Assembly (NCBI RefSeq): GCF_002831625.1
Contig: NZ_CP025116.1
Span: forward strand, 3,029,501 to 3,093,500
Length of the DNA stretch: 64,000 nucleotides
Reading direction: 5' to 3'
Source: Nonlabens sp. MB-3u-79
GTDB taxonomy: Bacteria; Bacteroidota; Bacteroidia; Flavobacteriales; Flavobacteriaceae
Within the stretch, counting starts at the first letter, position 1; each line of letters begins with the position of its first letter. The translations under genes and the position numbers were made by a program. The notes under the pieces are model-generated. The model made no database searches and was not told the DNA's origin. It saw only the letters and a program-made list of their open reading frames with translations. This document shows, one piece after another, positions 38,275-47,076 of the stretch.

Positions 38275-39615
38275 ATGCCTACTGCTTTACAAGCTATTTC
38301 TCCTATCGATGGACGCTACCGTTCTAAAGTCGAGCCCCTTGCCAATTACTTTTCTGAGTCTGCCTTGATACGTTACCGCGTTCTTGTAGAAGTGGAGTAT
38401 TTTATCGCTTTAAGCGAAAGCGGAATTAAACAACTGCAGCCCCTCCCTGAGCCTACTCAAGAACAATTAAGAGACTTATACCGCAAGTTTACAGATAAGG
38501 ATGCACAGGCTATCAAGGACATAGAAAAGGTGACCAACCACGATGTCAAAGCCGTAGAATATTTTCTAAAAGAACAATTTGATCTTTTGGGCTTATCGGC
38601 TCATAAAGAATTTATCCATTTTGGATTGACTTCACAAGACATCAATAACACGGCTATCCCGCTTTCTATAAAAGATGCCATAGAAAACGTATACCTACCA
38701 GAATTAGAGGAAGTACGCGATGAAATCTACCGTCTGTCCAACAACTGGAAGGACATCCCATTGTTAGCTCGCACCCATGGACAGCCAGCTTCTCCTACAC
38801 GTTTAGGTAAAGAATTCTATGTATTTGTAGTGCGTATAGAAGAGCAAATGAATATGCTGGAACAAGTAAAGCATGCAGCAAAATTTGGTGGAGCAACAGG
38901 AAATTACAACGCTCATCATGTGGCATTCCCGCAAGTGAACTGGCAAAAATTTGGTCAGGACTTTGTAGAAAACAGTCTAGGTCTTAAACACAGTTTTCCA
39001 ACAACTCAAATCGAGCATTACGACCATATGGCATCTCTTTTTGATAACCTAAAGAGAATCAATACCATTTTTATAGATTTAGATAGAGATATCTGGACCT
39101 ATATATCAATGGATTACTTCAAGCAAAAAATTAAAGCTGGTGAGATAGGTTCTAGCGCAATGCCACATAAAGTGAACCCTATAGATTTTGAAAACTCTGA
39201 AGGGAACTTAGGAATTGCAAATGCTCTTTTTGAGCACCTATCTGCAAAATTACCGATCTCTAGATTACAACGCGATTTAACCGATTCTACTGTATTAAGA
39301 AATGTAGGAGTGCCATTAGCACATACTATTATTGCCTTTAAAGCCACTTTGAAAGGACTTAGCAAGCTTTTATTAAATGAAGCCAAAATCGCTCAAGACT
39401 TAGAGAATAATTGGGCTGTAGTTGCAGAAGCTATTCAAACTATTTTACGTCGTGAGGCTTATCCTAATCCGTATGAAGCTTTAAAAGAACTGACGCGCAC
39501 TAACGAAAAGATCACTGGAAAAAGCATTGCTAATTTTATTGAAACTTTAGAGATAAGCGAAGACATCAAAGCAGAAATGAGAGTCATCACTCCAAGTACC
39601 TTTACGGGTATTTAA
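38275..39615 (+). CDS. purB: Adenylosuccinate lyase
   Basis: Cleaves SAICAR and adenylosuccinate, two steps of purine synthesis. The 446-residue protein of the fumarase/aspartase superfamily has the signature GSSAMPHKVNPIDFEN, the HFGLTSQDINN block and RTHGQPASPT. The start MPTALQAISPIDGRYRSK is the family N-terminus. A degenerate form of the palindrome (CGCTTTAAGCGAAAGCGG, 38406-38423) occurs early in the gene. A terminator follows. Confidence 0.97.
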   Translation: MPTALQAISPIDGRYRSKVEPLANYFSESALIRYRVLVEVEYFIALSESGIKQLQPLPEPTQEQLRDLYRKFTDKDAQAIKDIEKVTNHDVKAVEYFLKEQFDLLGLSAHKEFIHFGLTSQDINNTAIPLSIKDAIENVYLPELEEVRDEIYRLSNNWKDIPLLARTHGQPASPTRLGKEFYVFVVRIEEQMNMLEQVKHAAKFGGATGNYNAHHVAFPQVNWQKFGQDFVENSLGLKHSFPTTQIEHYDHMASLFDNLKRINTIFIDLDRDIWTYISMDYFKQKIKAGEIGSSAMPHKVNPIDFENSEGNLGIANALFEHLSAKLPISRLQRDLTDSTVLRNVGVPLAHTIIAFKATLKGLSKLLLNEAKIAQDLENNWAVVAEAIQTILRREAYPNPYEALKELTRTNEKITGKSIANFIETLEISEDIKAEMRVITPSTFTGI

Positions 39616-39641
39616 TAATAAATCTTAATTCACTTAAAAAA

Positions 39642-39673
39642 AAACCGATGCGCTTTAAGGCATCGGTTTTTTT
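39642..39673 (+). terminator. Rho-independent terminator after purB
   Basis: Stem AAACCGATGC / GCATCGGTTT with an 8-base loop, flanked by A-run and T-run, 27 bases after the purB stop. Confidence 0.92.
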
Positions 39674-39856
39674 TATGTGTACTGATCTTAAATCAATGGT
39701 AACCAGCCTACTAAAAAGAAATCTGAAATCAACTTACCTTCCTGAAGACACAATTCCAGATAATACATAAAAAAAAGTTATTCATCCTATAAAAATGACT
39801 TATACCTGATTAATATTTTTTTTAGCTTAAAACACATGATAAATGGTTGTTTATTA

Positions 39857-39864
39857 TATTTTTG
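39857..39864 (+). promoter_or_regulatory. Probable -7 box of the Pmp3-like gene
   Basis: TATTTTTG matches TAnnTTTG, 13 bases before the proposed TTG start. A GTTG lies upstream near 39846. Confidence 0.4.
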
Positions 39865-39876
39865 TAAGAAAAAACT

Positions 39877-40047
39877 TTGAATACATCAACTATAATTTTA
39901 AATATAGTCGCACCACCGGTAAGCATCTTTAGGAAAAGAGGTATAGACAATGATTTAGCCATAAATATACTGCTCACCATGCTCTTTTTTTTTCCAGGGA
40001 TTATTCATGCCTTTTATTTGACATCAAGAAAGAATGAGATTCTATAA
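39877..40047 (+). CDS. YqaE/Pmp3 family membrane protein (UPF0057)
   Basis: A 56-residue two-helix proteolipid. The sequence shows the family plan: a first helix ending in the diproline (LNIVAPPVSIF), a short charged loop (RKRGIDNDLA), and a second helix INILLTMLFFFPGIIHAFYL with the PGIIHA motif. Relatives help stabilise membranes under salt or cold stress. The proposed start is a TTG codon, since no ATG precedes the first helix in frame; the frame is closed by a stop 15 bases upstream. Confidence 0.75.
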   Translation: MNTSTIILNIVAPPVSIFRKRGIDNDLAINILLTMLFFFPGIIHAFYLTSRKNEIL

Positions 40048-40079
40048 GTAATTAAGATGCATGGTATTTAGTTGAGGCA

Positions 40080-40253
40080 TTAATCTTTAGTATGCTCAAA
40101 AAGTACTTCTAATTCGATTTCTGGTGCATGATGTTCTAGAAACGCCATAAGTTGAAGTACATCTCCATCGCTCATTAGATATCCGCCTAATCGATCACGG
40201 CGACCATCCATACCAATAAAGACAAAATGACCAATAGCATGTCTTTTAAGGAT
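40080..40253 (-). pseudogene. 3' fragment of a gene
   Basis: 58 codons ending in TAA that read as convincing protein (GHFVFIGMDGRRDRLGGYL, then DGDVLQLMAFLEHHAPEIE). There is no start codon or ribosome site, and the frame is closed upstream by a stop at 40254-40256, so this looks like the surviving C-terminus of a deleted gene. The family is not recognised. Confidence 0.45.
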
Positions 40254-40295
40254 CTATTATCCGACTTCAAAAATCGATTAGAATTCCACATCAAC

Positions 40296-41069
40296 CTACA
40301 CCTTCTTAGCCTCTTCCCAGTACACATCCATCTCAGCAAGAGTCATATCCCGCAATTCCTTACCTATTTCTTTAGCTTTGGACTCTAGGTATTGAAAGCG
40401 TTTGATGAACTTTTTATTGGTGCGTTCTAAGGCGTTTTCTGGATTCACTCCTAAATGTTTACCGTAGTTCACTAAGGAAAACAACACATCACCAAATTCG
40501 GCTTCCATTTTATCATGATCCCCCGCGTCTACCTCTACTTGCAACTCAGCCAGTTCTTCCTCTAGTTTTTCTTTAACCTGTTCTGGCCGTTCCCAATCAA
40601 AGCCTATTCCAGCGACTTTGTCTTGGATGCGCTGGCTTTTGACTAAGGCTGGCAAAGATTTAGGCACACCTTCCAACACACTGGTTTTCCCTTCCTTCAG
40701 TTTCAGCGCTTCCCAGTTGGCTTTTACCTCTTCTTCATCCTTCACTTTTACATCCCCATAAATATGTGGATGCCTGGAGATAAGCTTGTCGCAAATACCA
40801 TTTGCTACACTTGCCATGTCGAAGTGGTTGGTCTCTGAACCTATTTTAGCATAAAAAACAATGTGCAACAACAAATCACCTAACTCCTTAGGAATCTCTT
40901 CCATGTCCTTATCTAGAATTGCATCGCCCAGCTCATAAGTTTCTTCAATGGTCAGGTGACGCAAAGATTCTAAGGTTTGCTTTTTATCCCATGGACATTG
41001 CTCCCGCAATTCCTCCATAATGGTTAACAATCGGTCTATAGCGGCAAGCTGTTCTTTTCTATTATTCAT
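40296..41069 (-). CDS. mazG: Nucleoside triphosphate pyrophosphohydrolase MazG
   Basis: Hydrolyses NTPs to NMP and pyrophosphate, cleaning up damaged or excess nucleotides. The 257-residue product carries two MazG domains. The first has CPWDKKQTLESLRHLTIEETYEL with the metal-binding EExxE-like pattern, then LGDLLLHIVFYAKIG. The second has EFGDVLFSLVNYGKHLG. The stop lies about 40 bases past the 3' side of the gene fragment. It is probably a single-gene transcript. Confidence 0.95.
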   Translation of the reverse strand: MNNRKEQLAAIDRLLTIMEELREQCPWDKKQTLESLRHLTIEETYELGDAILDKDMEEIPKELGDLLLHIVFYAKIGSETNHFDMASVANGICDKLISRHPHIYGDVKVKDEEEVKANWEALKLKEGKTSVLEGVPKSLPALVKSQRIQDKVAGIGFDWERPEQVKEKLEEELAELQVEVDAGDHDKMEAEFGDVLFSLVNYGKHLGVNPENALERTNKKFIKRFQYLESKAKEIGKELRDMTLAEMDVYWEEAKKV

Positions 41070-41253
41070 TTATGTATTTTAAAACGTATCAATTTTGAAA
41101 ATAACTCTATTCTATAAAGAACTATTTTGTGAGCTTTGAAGTTTATATTTGTCTTGCTTTCACGCCCTACAAGACCGCAGGTGAAAAAGCGACATTATCC
41201 TCCAACAATAATACTGGCATAAAACTAGTTAGTATAAAAAGAAAAACAGCCCC

Positions 41254-42006
41254 ATGCGAATTCTATTTATAATTACTTTTTCACTTTTATTAACGACGGC
41301 TTCCTACGCACAAGAATATGTAACCGATGCGACAATGGAAGAAACCCTAATGGCAAAGGATGACCAGATCAAAGTCCTCTATTTTACCGCGCCTTGGTGT
41401 GGCCCTTGTAAATATATGGCACCAGTTATCAAATCCATTTCAGAAGATAAAACCATAGATGTGACCATCTATAAAATGAATACAGACGATAATATCACAG
41501 ACGATATTCTTAAAGTCAATTCCATTCCTACTTACTTTTTCATAAAAAACGGTCGTAAATTAGGACATAGCAGCAGTGTCATGCGCCGCAATAAAATGGT
41601 CGAATTGATAGAAAAACACGATGCCATGGAGGTGAAAGGAGGCCTTCTACCCTACCGCGGAAAACCTTCTAAATATAAAATCGTAGCAGGTGCCCATGAA
41701 AATTTAACCAAAAAAAACATAGAGCAACTGTGGCACAACCCACAAGAATTAAATGAATTGAGCTGGAAGATCTATAAAAATCTAACCACTCAAAAAGACC
41801 TCAAATGTGCCCTAAGCCTTGTGAACCGTTCTATTGAGTTGGAAGAAAAAGGTTATAACCTTCAGACTAAGGCACATGTACTTTATAAAATGAAAGATCA
41901 TAAAGAGTCCTTAAAAACGGCTCAAAAGGCAAAAAAACGAGCTGCTCGTAGCGGCACCTCCACCACGATTATAGAAGAGTTAATTAAAAAATTAGAAGCC
42001 GAATAA
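41254..42006 (+). CDS. Secreted thioredoxin-domain protein
   Basis: 250 residues with a signal peptide (MRILFIITFSLLLTTASYAQ). A thioredoxin domain covers about residues 25-130 with active site APWCGPCKYMAP and the cis-proline loop VNSIPTYFF. The C-terminal part is helical and lysine-rich (CALSLVNRSIELEEKG, HKESLKTAQKAKKRA), resembling a TPR tail. It is likely a periplasmic thiol-disulfide reductase; its substrate is unknown. Confidence 0.88.
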   Translation: MRILFIITFSLLLTTASYAQEYVTDATMEETLMAKDDQIKVLYFTAPWCGPCKYMAPVIKSISEDKTIDVTIYKMNTDDNITDDILKVNSIPTYFFIKNGRKLGHSSSVMRRNKMVELIEKHDAMEVKGGLLPYRGKPSKYKIVAGAHENLTKKNIEQLWHNPQELNELSWKIYKNLTTQKDLKCALSLVNRSIELEEKGYNLQTKAHVLYKMKDHKESLKTAQKAKKRAARSGTSTTIIEELIKKLEAE

Positions 42007-42049
42007 CACGCGTTTTTAAGGCATCTTTGCTCCGGTAAAAAACTAAAAA

Positions 42050-42829
42050 TTGTTTCACTTTATATTTACTTATTTTTCTCACCTCATCAAGTCATTTCAC
42101 TTGCATGGCATACACTCCCCTTTTGTTTTTCAATTGGAAAAAAAGTGTCTTAGAGATGCTGGATCCTATGTGGATTATGTAAAATTATCTCGCTTTCGCG
42201 AAAGCTTACACCACAACAACAGCAGCTTACATATAGAAGATCACGGTGCGGGAAGTAGGGTTTTTAAATCTAATGACAGAACGGTAAGCCAAATTCTCCA
42301 GCACAATTGCAGTACTAAAAAAGACGCTCAATTGCTGTACCGATTGTGTACTTATTTTAAAGTGAACAGGGTTCTGGAATTAGGCACCTCTTTAGGAGTA
42401 GCGACTCATGCTATGGCAACCTCAAGACCTCAAGCACAAATTACGACTGTAGAAGGAAGTCCTGAAGTTTATGAATTTGCAAAAAAAACGTTTGAAAAAG
42501 AAGGCGTGCAACAGGTGAATCTTGTGAATGCTACTTTTAAAAAATTCTTTAAAAAACAAAATACTCCTTCTCCTGTTTACGATCTGATTTATATAGATGG
42601 CCATCACAATGGTGCCGCTACCTGTTCTTACTTTGAGAGCATTTTGAATCAAGTACATAATGATACGGTCGTGATCTTTGACGACATCTACTGGTCTAAA
42701 GACATGACTCGTGCGTGGAATCAAATTTGCCATCATCCACAAGTGACGGCAAGCGTGGACTGTTTTGATTTTGGACTGATTTTCTTTAGAAAAGAACAGA
42801 AGCAAGAGCGATTTTATGTGAAGTTGTAA
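42050..42829 (+). CDS. Class I SAM-dependent methyltransferase (O-methyltransferase-like)
   Basis: 259 residues. The N-terminus FHLHGIHSPFVFQLEKKC is the usual start of this Bacteroidota family, so the TTG start at 42050 is preferred although no ATG is available. The SAM loop reads VLELGTSLGVATHAMA, with acidic residue TVEGSPEVYEFAKK and the DLIYIDGHHNG strand. The substrate is unknown. A palindrome copy (42192-42205) is read here in another frame (RFRES), unlike the other genic copies. Confidence 0.88.
   Translation: MFHFIFTYFSHLIKSFHLHGIHSPFVFQLEKKCLRDAGSYVDYVKLSRFRESLHHNNSSLHIEDHGAGSRVFKSNDRTVSQILQHNCSTKKDAQLLYRLCTYFKVNRVLELGTSLGVATHAMATSRPQAQITTVEGSPEVYEFAKKTFEKEGVQQVNLVNATFKKFFKKQNTPSPVYDLIYIDGHHNGAATCSYFESILNQVHNDTVVIFDDIYWSKDMTRAWNQICHHPQVTASVDCFDFGLIFFRKEQKQERFYVKL
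42192..42205. repeat. GCTTTCGCGAAAGC palindrome, copy 10 (inside a methyltransferase gene)
   Basis: Perfect 14-bp copy, followed by T rather than the usual G. It is read as CGC TTT CGC GAA AGC, giving RFRES, the only genic copy not encoding AFAKA. Confidence 0.97.
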
Positions 42830-43400
42830 ATCTTTGAATTGGAAGTTCCAAAGGCTAATTTATTCATTTGAATCAAACACTCCTAGAAACCAAGACCAGG
42901 TACAGCTGTAAAATAATTATGCCGACTTATTTTATTAGCTGGATTCAAGTTATTTTAATTCACAAATGTCCGAGAAAAGATCATAGATCGCTGCGCTCTA
43001 AGATTATAGACTACACTATAACTAACTGAAAAACAGTAATTATCAGTTGATTTATTCCTATTCTAAGCGCATGCATTTCATAAATAATGAAGAACGACAA
43101 AAGCATGGTGGTTGTATAAATGTTTCTTTTTAAACTCTTCAATGGCAGCATGTTGAACGGTATTGGAAAAACTTTATCGGACACTAATGATTTTAATTGA
43201 GGAAAAACAGCTTACAACGTGTGTCAAAATTAGTTTTTGATTTGGTGAAATGACAGACTTGCGCTGAGTTTGTCGGTTTGCGGACAATGAACTACAATTC
43301 CAGAACATCATTTTTTAAATACCAAAAATTGTAACTAAATAACCATCGTTGCGTCATACACATAAGATTCTTTCAAATCAAAAATTCATAATTTAGTCGC
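42830..43400. other. Gene-free stretch holding transposon relic copy B
   Basis: About 570 bases between a methyltransferase gene and the LolD-type gene. The centre is the repeat copy; no intact gene is visible. The right part should contain the LolD promoter. Confidence 0.6.
42961..43189. mobile_element. Transposon relic or MITE, copy B (inverted relative to copy A)
   Basis: The reverse complement of this segment matches 11379-11614 almost base for base, with scattered substitutions and a 5-base difference near the TAGTCTATA tract. Terminal inverted repeats are present (AATGTCCGAGAAAAG at the left; CTTTATCGGACACTAATG at the right). It carries no intact transposase. Confidence 0.8.
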
Positions 43401-44102
43401 ATGAGTGAAAATGTTATCGAAGTACGCAATATTATTCGCGATTTTAAACTAGGTCAAGAAATCGTTCACGTTCTTAAGGGAATAGATTTAGACATCAAAA
43501 AAGGAGACTACGTTGCATTTATGGGGCCTTCTGGTTCTGGTAAATCTACTTTAATGAATTTATTAGGCTGTCTAGACACAGCTACTGCAGGTAGTTACAA
43601 ACTCAATGGTACTGACGTTTCTAGCTTGAGTGATGATCAACTGGCCGATATTAGAAATACAGAAATAGGTTTTGTTTTCCAGACCTTTAACCTCTTACCC
43701 AGAACCACAGCCTTAGATAATGTCGCCTTACCTATGATTTATGCAGGAATGTCTAAAAAGGACCGAGTGGCAAGAGCAAAAGAAGTTCTAACTAGTGTAG
43801 GACTAGCAGACCGTATGGACCATCAACCCAGCCAGCTTTCTGGTGGACAGCGCCAGCGTGTTGCCGTAGGTAGAGCCCTGGTAAACAATCCGTCTATTAT
43901 TCTAGCCGATGAACCTACAGGAAATCTAGATTCCAAAACTGGTGTAGAAATTATGGCCCTTTTTGAAAAAATCCATGAAAACGGTAATACAGTTATAGTA
44001 GTAACTCACGAAGAAGAAATTGCAGAGCATGCGCATCGAGTGATTAGACTGCGTGATGGCGTTATAGAAAGTGATATAAGAAATCAACCATGGAAATCTT
44101 AA
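43401..44102 (+). CDS. ABC transporter ATP-binding protein, LolD/MacB type
   Basis: 233-residue ATPase: Walker [11 protein letters not shown]-loop [17 protein letters not shown], signature [15 protein letters not shown], Walker [13 protein letters not shown] and a switch His in [14 protein letters not shown]. The [14 protein letters not shown] spacing and MacB/LolD style point to lipoprotein release or macrolide-type export. No permease is adjacent; the next gene is a small single-helix protein overlapping its 3' end. Confidence 0.9.
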   Translation: MSENVIEVRNIIRDFKLGQEIVHVLKGIDLDIKKGDYVAFMGPSGSGKSTLMNLLGCLDTATAGSYKLNGTDVSSLSDDQLADIRNTEIGFVFQTFNLLPRTTALDNVALPMIYAGMSKKDRVARAKEVLTSVGLADRMDHQPSQLSGGQRQRVAVGRALVNNPSIILADEPTGNLDSKTGVEIMALFEKIHENGNTVIVVTHEEEIAEHAHRVIRLRDGVIESDIRNQPWKS

Positions 44103-44254
44103 GCGAACATAAAGACTGGGTTTATATAGGAGCTGTTTTACTGGCTTTTGTCATATTCTTGTTTTGGAACAGAGGCAAACAAGGAAGTGTCAAGGACCGA
44201 AAACGAAGAAATTTTAAGCAACGTCTTAAGGACAAACGAGAAGGACGTGACTAG
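44090..44254 (+). CDS. Small single-helix membrane protein
   Basis: 54 residues: [14 protein letters not shown], a transmembrane helix ([12 protein letters not shown]), then a basic tail ([20 protein letters not shown]). It overlaps the end of the LolD-type gene by 13 bases, which points to coupled translation. The family is not named; it is likely inner-membrane with a cytoplasmic basic tail. Confidence 0.6.
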   Translation: MEILSEHKDWVYIGAVLLAFVIFLFWNRGKQGSVKDRKRRNFKQRLKDKREGRD

Positions 44255-44506
44255 ACATAGTAAAGAGTTGTAACTCCTTTTTATAAAGGACCGTCTTAGT
44301 TTGAAATCAATTCAGATTTTTTTTTTTAAACTCTAAGCTTGTCCTATAGGGCAATAGCGCATCATTCCTATTCTTTAAAAATACAAGGCTTTAATAAATA
44401 GAGCAACAGGTATGGAGATGATCTTCTTTTAGCTTAAAAAAAGAGATGCTTTTATAGATAAACGAACTGCATATACAAATATACTTAGTAGTTGTAAAGA
44501 ATTCTT

Positions 44507-45310
44507 CTAATTATTCAGAACCTTCTTTAATTGAAATAAAGCCTCCGCATTACCAGCCAAGTTATTATGTCCTTGATCGGTTAACTTATATAAAGGAAGA
44601 TCAAACTCCGTACTCAACAGCTCTGAAGATTCTACAGGAATTAAACCATCATCAACTCCATGAAAAAGGTATACGGGCATCTTGCACTTTTTTAAATAGA
44701 TATTGGTAGCCAGGTCGTATTTTAAAATAAATGTGGGTATGTACGAATAATTAAGTCGCATCATATAAGTCATGCTATAATAAGGAGCATGTAAAACCAA
44801 TTTATCAGGACGGTTATTAGAGGCAAGCTTTGCCGCAAGGCCAGTACCTAAAGAATAACCTAAAACTACTATGCTGTTTTCTGAATATACTTTTTTAAGG
44901 TCGTTGTAAACATCTTGAATATCTTCAAAAAGCTCATCTTGATCTGTAATTACTGAAGAACTCTTTCCATAACCAGGATAATCGATCATAAAAACATCGT
45001 AGCCTAAAGGCAAGAAGTGCTGAGAAACATCCCCTACAGACCTCAAACTACCCCCATTTCCATGCAAATAAAATATAACTCCTTTTGAATTCTCTTTCTT
45101 AAATAACAGCGTATTAATAATATGGCCCGAGCCTGCAACAATATCCCTTTCTTCAAAATCATTTTGAAACTCAAACCGATATCCTGCTTTTAATTTCTCC
45201 GGAAAGAAAAGCAGGCTTTCTTGATAAAAGTATAGCAGGCCACAAATCAATAGGTAGCCTGCCATTACTAATATAAATAGTAGTTTAAAAAATCTCTTTA
45301 AAAATTTCAT
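44507..45310 (-). CDS. Alpha/beta hydrolase, membrane-anchored (BEM46/ABHD-like)
   Basis: 267 residues with an N-terminal transmembrane anchor (LFILVMAGYLLICGLLYFY). The hydrolase core shows FYLHGNGGSLRSVG (oxyanion region), nucleophile GYSLGTGLAAK, an Asp in FHGVDDGLIPVESS and a His in DQGHNNLAG. The substrate is unknown. It is the gene after the carboxylase on the same strand, about 28 bases away, so it may be cotranscribed. Confidence 0.88.
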   Translation of the reverse strand: MKFLKRFFKLLFILVMAGYLLICGLLYFYQESLLFFPEKLKAGYRFEFQNDFEERDIVAGSGHIINTLLFKKENSKGVIFYLHGNGGSLRSVGDVSQHFLPLGYDVFMIDYPGYGKSSSVITDQDELFEDIQDVYNDLKKVYSENSIVVLGYSLGTGLAAKLASNNRPDKLVLHAPYYSMTYMMRLNYSYIPTFILKYDLATNIYLKKCKMPVYLFHGVDDGLIPVESSELLSTEFDLPLYKLTDQGHNNLAGNAEALFQLKKVLNN

Positions 45311-45338
45311 AAGTACCTATTTCAAAAGATTCAAATTC

Positions 45339-46967
45339 TTAAGTCTGTATAACACCAAGGTTAAAGTCCTTAGTAATAGGAGCGTGATTTGCCGCTTTTA
45401 TTCCCATAGAAATCCATTTTCTTGTATCTCTAGGGTCTATGATCGCATCGGTCCAGATTCTAGAAGCTGCGTAATAAGGAGATACTTGCTTATCGTACCT
45501 ATCTTTAGTTTTAGCAAACAGCGCTTTCTCTTCTTCTTCCGTTAGTTTTTTTCCTGCTTTTTCTAATGATGCTTTTTCTATTTGCATCAATACTTTTGCC
45601 GCACTATTACCACTCATTACAGCAAGCTCTGCCGATGGCCATGCAACTATTAATCTCGGGTCATATGCTTTACCACACATCGCATAATTTCCTGCCCCAT
45701 AGCTATTCCCTATAATAACCGTAAACTTAGGAACTACAGAATTAGAAACAGCGTTCACCATTTTTGCTCCATCCTTAATAATACCGCCATGTTCTGATTT
45801 AGAACCAACCATAAAGCCTGTAACATCTTGTAAAAATACTAAAGGAATTTTCTTTTGATTACAATTGGCTATAAATCTCGTTGCTTTATCTGCGCTGTCG
45901 CTATAAATTACACCACCGAATTGCATTTCACCTTTCTTTGTTTTTACGATTTTTCTTTGGTTAGCTACAATACCAACTGCCCAACCGTCCATACGAGCAT
46001 AACCTGTAATGAGCGTCTGTCCATAACCGTCTTTATAGGCCTCAAAGGAGTCTGCGTCTACCATACGGTTAATAAGTTCCATCATGTCGTATTGTGCATT
46101 GCGTGCTCTAGGAAGCGCACCAAACAATCCTTCTGGATCTAACGCTGGTTTTTTAGCCTCTACTCTATTAAAACCAGCTTTGTCACTAGCACCTATTTTA
46201 TCAAAAATCTTTTTGATCTTATCTAATGCGTCTTTATCATCCTTTGCTTTGTAATCAGTCACACCACTGATCTCACAATGCGTTGTCGCTCCACCTAAAG
46301 TTTCATTGTCAATTGTTTCTCCTATGGCTGCTTTTACTAGGTAAGAACCCGCTAAGAAAATACTTCCTGTTTTATCCACTATCAATGCTTCATCGCTCAT
46401 GATAGGTAGGTAAGCTCCACCGGCAACACAACTACCCATAACCGCAGCTATTTGAGTGATCCCCATACTACTCATCACGGCATTATTTCTAAAAATACGG
46501 CCGAAGTGTTCTTTATCTGGAAAGATCTCGTCCTGCAAAGGCAAATAAACTCCTGCACTATCTACTAGATAAATAATTGGCAGTCTGTTTTCTATTGAAA
46601 TTTCTTGAGCTCGCAGGTTTTTCTTTCCTGTAATAGGAAACCAGGCACCCGCTTTTACGGTTGCATCATTGGCAACAACAATAACTTGTCGACCTTGAAC
46701 ATATCCGATTTTCACCACAACGCCACCGCTCGGGCAACCGCCGTGTTCTTCATACATACCATCTCCAGCAAAGGCTCCTATTTCTATAGCATCATCAGCT
46801 TTATCAAGCAGGTAGTCGATACGTTCACGAGCCGTCATTTTACCCTTTGCATGTAGTTTTTCAATGCGGCTTTTACCTCCACCTAGAGCTACTTGGGCAA
46901 ACTTTCTTCTCAGGTCAGAAAGCAGCATTTTATTGTGATCTTCGTTTTTATTGAAGTCTAAATCCAT
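45339..46967 (-). CDS. Acyl-CoA carboxylase beta subunit (carboxyltransferase)
   Basis: 542-residue carboxyltransferase of the propionyl-/methylcrotonyl-CoA carboxylase family, moving carboxyl from carboxybiotin to an acyl-CoA. Crotonase-fold halves are seen in IYLVDSAGVYLPLQDE, ITQIAAVMGSCVAGGAYLP and VFLQDVTGFMVGSKSE. The biotin carboxylase/carrier subunit is not adjacent, so the substrate (propionyl- or methylcrotonyl-CoA) cannot be fixed. A palindrome copy lies just upstream. Confidence 0.93.
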   Translation of the reverse strand: MDLDFNKNEDHNKMLLSDLRRKFAQVALGGGKSRIEKLHAKGKMTARERIDYLLDKADDAIEIGAFAGDGMYEEHGGCPSGGVVVKIGYVQGRQVIVVANDATVKAGAWFPITGKKNLRAQEISIENRLPIIYLVDSAGVYLPLQDEIFPDKEHFGRIFRNNAVMSSMGITQIAAVMGSCVAGGAYLPIMSDEALIVDKTGSIFLAGSYLVKAAIGETIDNETLGGATTHCEISGVTDYKAKDDKDALDKIKKIFDKIGASDKAGFNRVEAKKPALDPEGLFGALPRARNAQYDMMELINRMVDADSFEAYKDGYGQTLITGYARMDGWAVGIVANQRKIVKTKKGEMQFGGVIYSDSADKATRFIANCNQKKIPLVFLQDVTGFMVGSKSEHGGIIKDGAKMVNAVSNSVVPKFTVIIGNSYGAGNYAMCGKAYDPRLIVAWPSAELAVMSGNSAAKVLMQIEKASLEKAGKKLTEEEEKALFAKTKDRYDKQVSPYYAASRIWTDAIIDPRDTRKWISMGIKAANHAPITKDFNLGVIQT

Positions 46968-47026
46968 TTCATAAATCTTTGTTCAAAAATAAGGATTTTG
47001 AATTGTAAATGATAGGGAATTATTTC

Positions 47027-47040
47027 GCTTTCGCGAAAGC
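47027..47040. repeat. GCTTTCGCGAAAGC palindrome, copy 11 (intergenic)
   Basis: Perfect copy between the carboxylase start and the M23 peptidase stop, both on the minus strand. Confidence 0.97.
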
Positions 47041-47076
47041 GAGACACTGCTCCAATTCCGCGCTGAAAACCAGCCT

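Noticed and set aside
38406..38423. A fourteenth palindrome copy in purB
   Set aside because: CGCTTTAAGCGAAAGCGG has an altered centre and is not a perfect copy; listed only as a degenerate form.
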